From Deltaproteobacteria bacterium (GTDB lineage: Bacteria > Desulfobacterota > DSM-4660 > Desulfatiglandales > Desulfatiglandaceae): a DNA stretch of 6,780 bases. Positions 6,764 to 6,780 of this stretch are shown here, piece by piece (positions within the stretch are counted from its first letter, which is position 1; every line of letters starts with the position of its first letter). The notes under the pieces are model-generated. The model was not told the origin of the DNA. It did no database searches and saw nothing but the letters and a program-made list of their open reading frames with translations. The stretch covers positions 1-6,780 of the forward strand of contig JAOZQV010000206.1 of assembly GCA_029932035.1 (NCBI GenBank), in the 5' to 3' direction. The translations under genes and the position numbers were made by a program.

Positions 6764-6780
6764 CCATCCTGTATATCCTG
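6764..6780 (-). repeat. Inverted copy of the CAGGAT repeat, cut by the window end
   Basis: The - strand reads CAGGATATACAGGATGG, matching 13 of the first 15 bases of CAGGATTAACAGGAT at 6643-6657. ATCCTG recurs at 6766-6771 and 6775-6780 with the same 9-base step as the left member. It probably continues past the window. Confidence 0.75.

Larger units (their letters stand above)
6643..6780. other. 138-nt terminal region without a gene
   Basis: It holds the CAGGAT repeat, an octamer array, a weak inverted repeat (TAGCTAAG at 6690-6697 against CTTAACTA at 6708-6715, 7 of 8 pairs), and the inverted ATCCTG repeat at the end. I see no start codon with a ribosome binding site and no standard terminator. 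Confidence 0.65.

Overview
The window holds the 3' end of one gene, four complete genes on the + strand, and two repeat-rich intergenic stretches. In order they are: a phenylacetate-CoA ligase-like (PaaK family) adenylate-forming enzyme, truncated at the window edge; the three subunits of a xanthine dehydrogenase-family molybdenum hydroxylase (FAD, [2Fe-2S] and molybdopterin subunits); and a hydantoinase/5-oxoprolinase A subunit (HyuA family).

The first four genes are tightly packed: a 15-nt gap, then an ATGA overlap, then a 2-nt gap, each with a clear Shine-Dalgarno sequence. They are almost certainly one operon. The HyuA gene follows after a 114-nt gap that holds an unusual mirrored array of heptamers. 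After the HyuA gene, the last 138 nt hold short octamer repeats bounded by inverted CAGGAT-type repeats. No gene start is visible there, and the expected partner (HyuB) would lie beyond the window.

GC content is moderate and the ribosome-binding sites are strong. A CoA ligase, a Mo-hydroxylase and a hydantoinase together, with AGTGTAA and GACAGGATTAACAGGAT repeats between genes, suggest an anaerobic aromatic or N-heterocycle degrader. My guess is Desulfobacterota (Deltaproteobacteria) or a relative. This is inference from gene content and general impression, not a measured assignment.

Working model (inference): the molybdoenzyme hydroxylates a carbon next to a ring nitrogen, giving a lactam. 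The HyuA/HyuB enzyme opens the lactam using ATP. The ligase makes a CoA thioester of the substrate or of an intermediate. The same enzyme types occur in anaerobic indoleacetate degradation in betaproteobacteria (the iaa genes of Aromatoleum). The main alternative is a 4-hydroxybenzoyl-CoA reductase-like enzyme beside an unrelated hydantoinase. Against that, the FAD subunit lacks the cysteine-rich [4Fe-4S] loop typical of that reductase.
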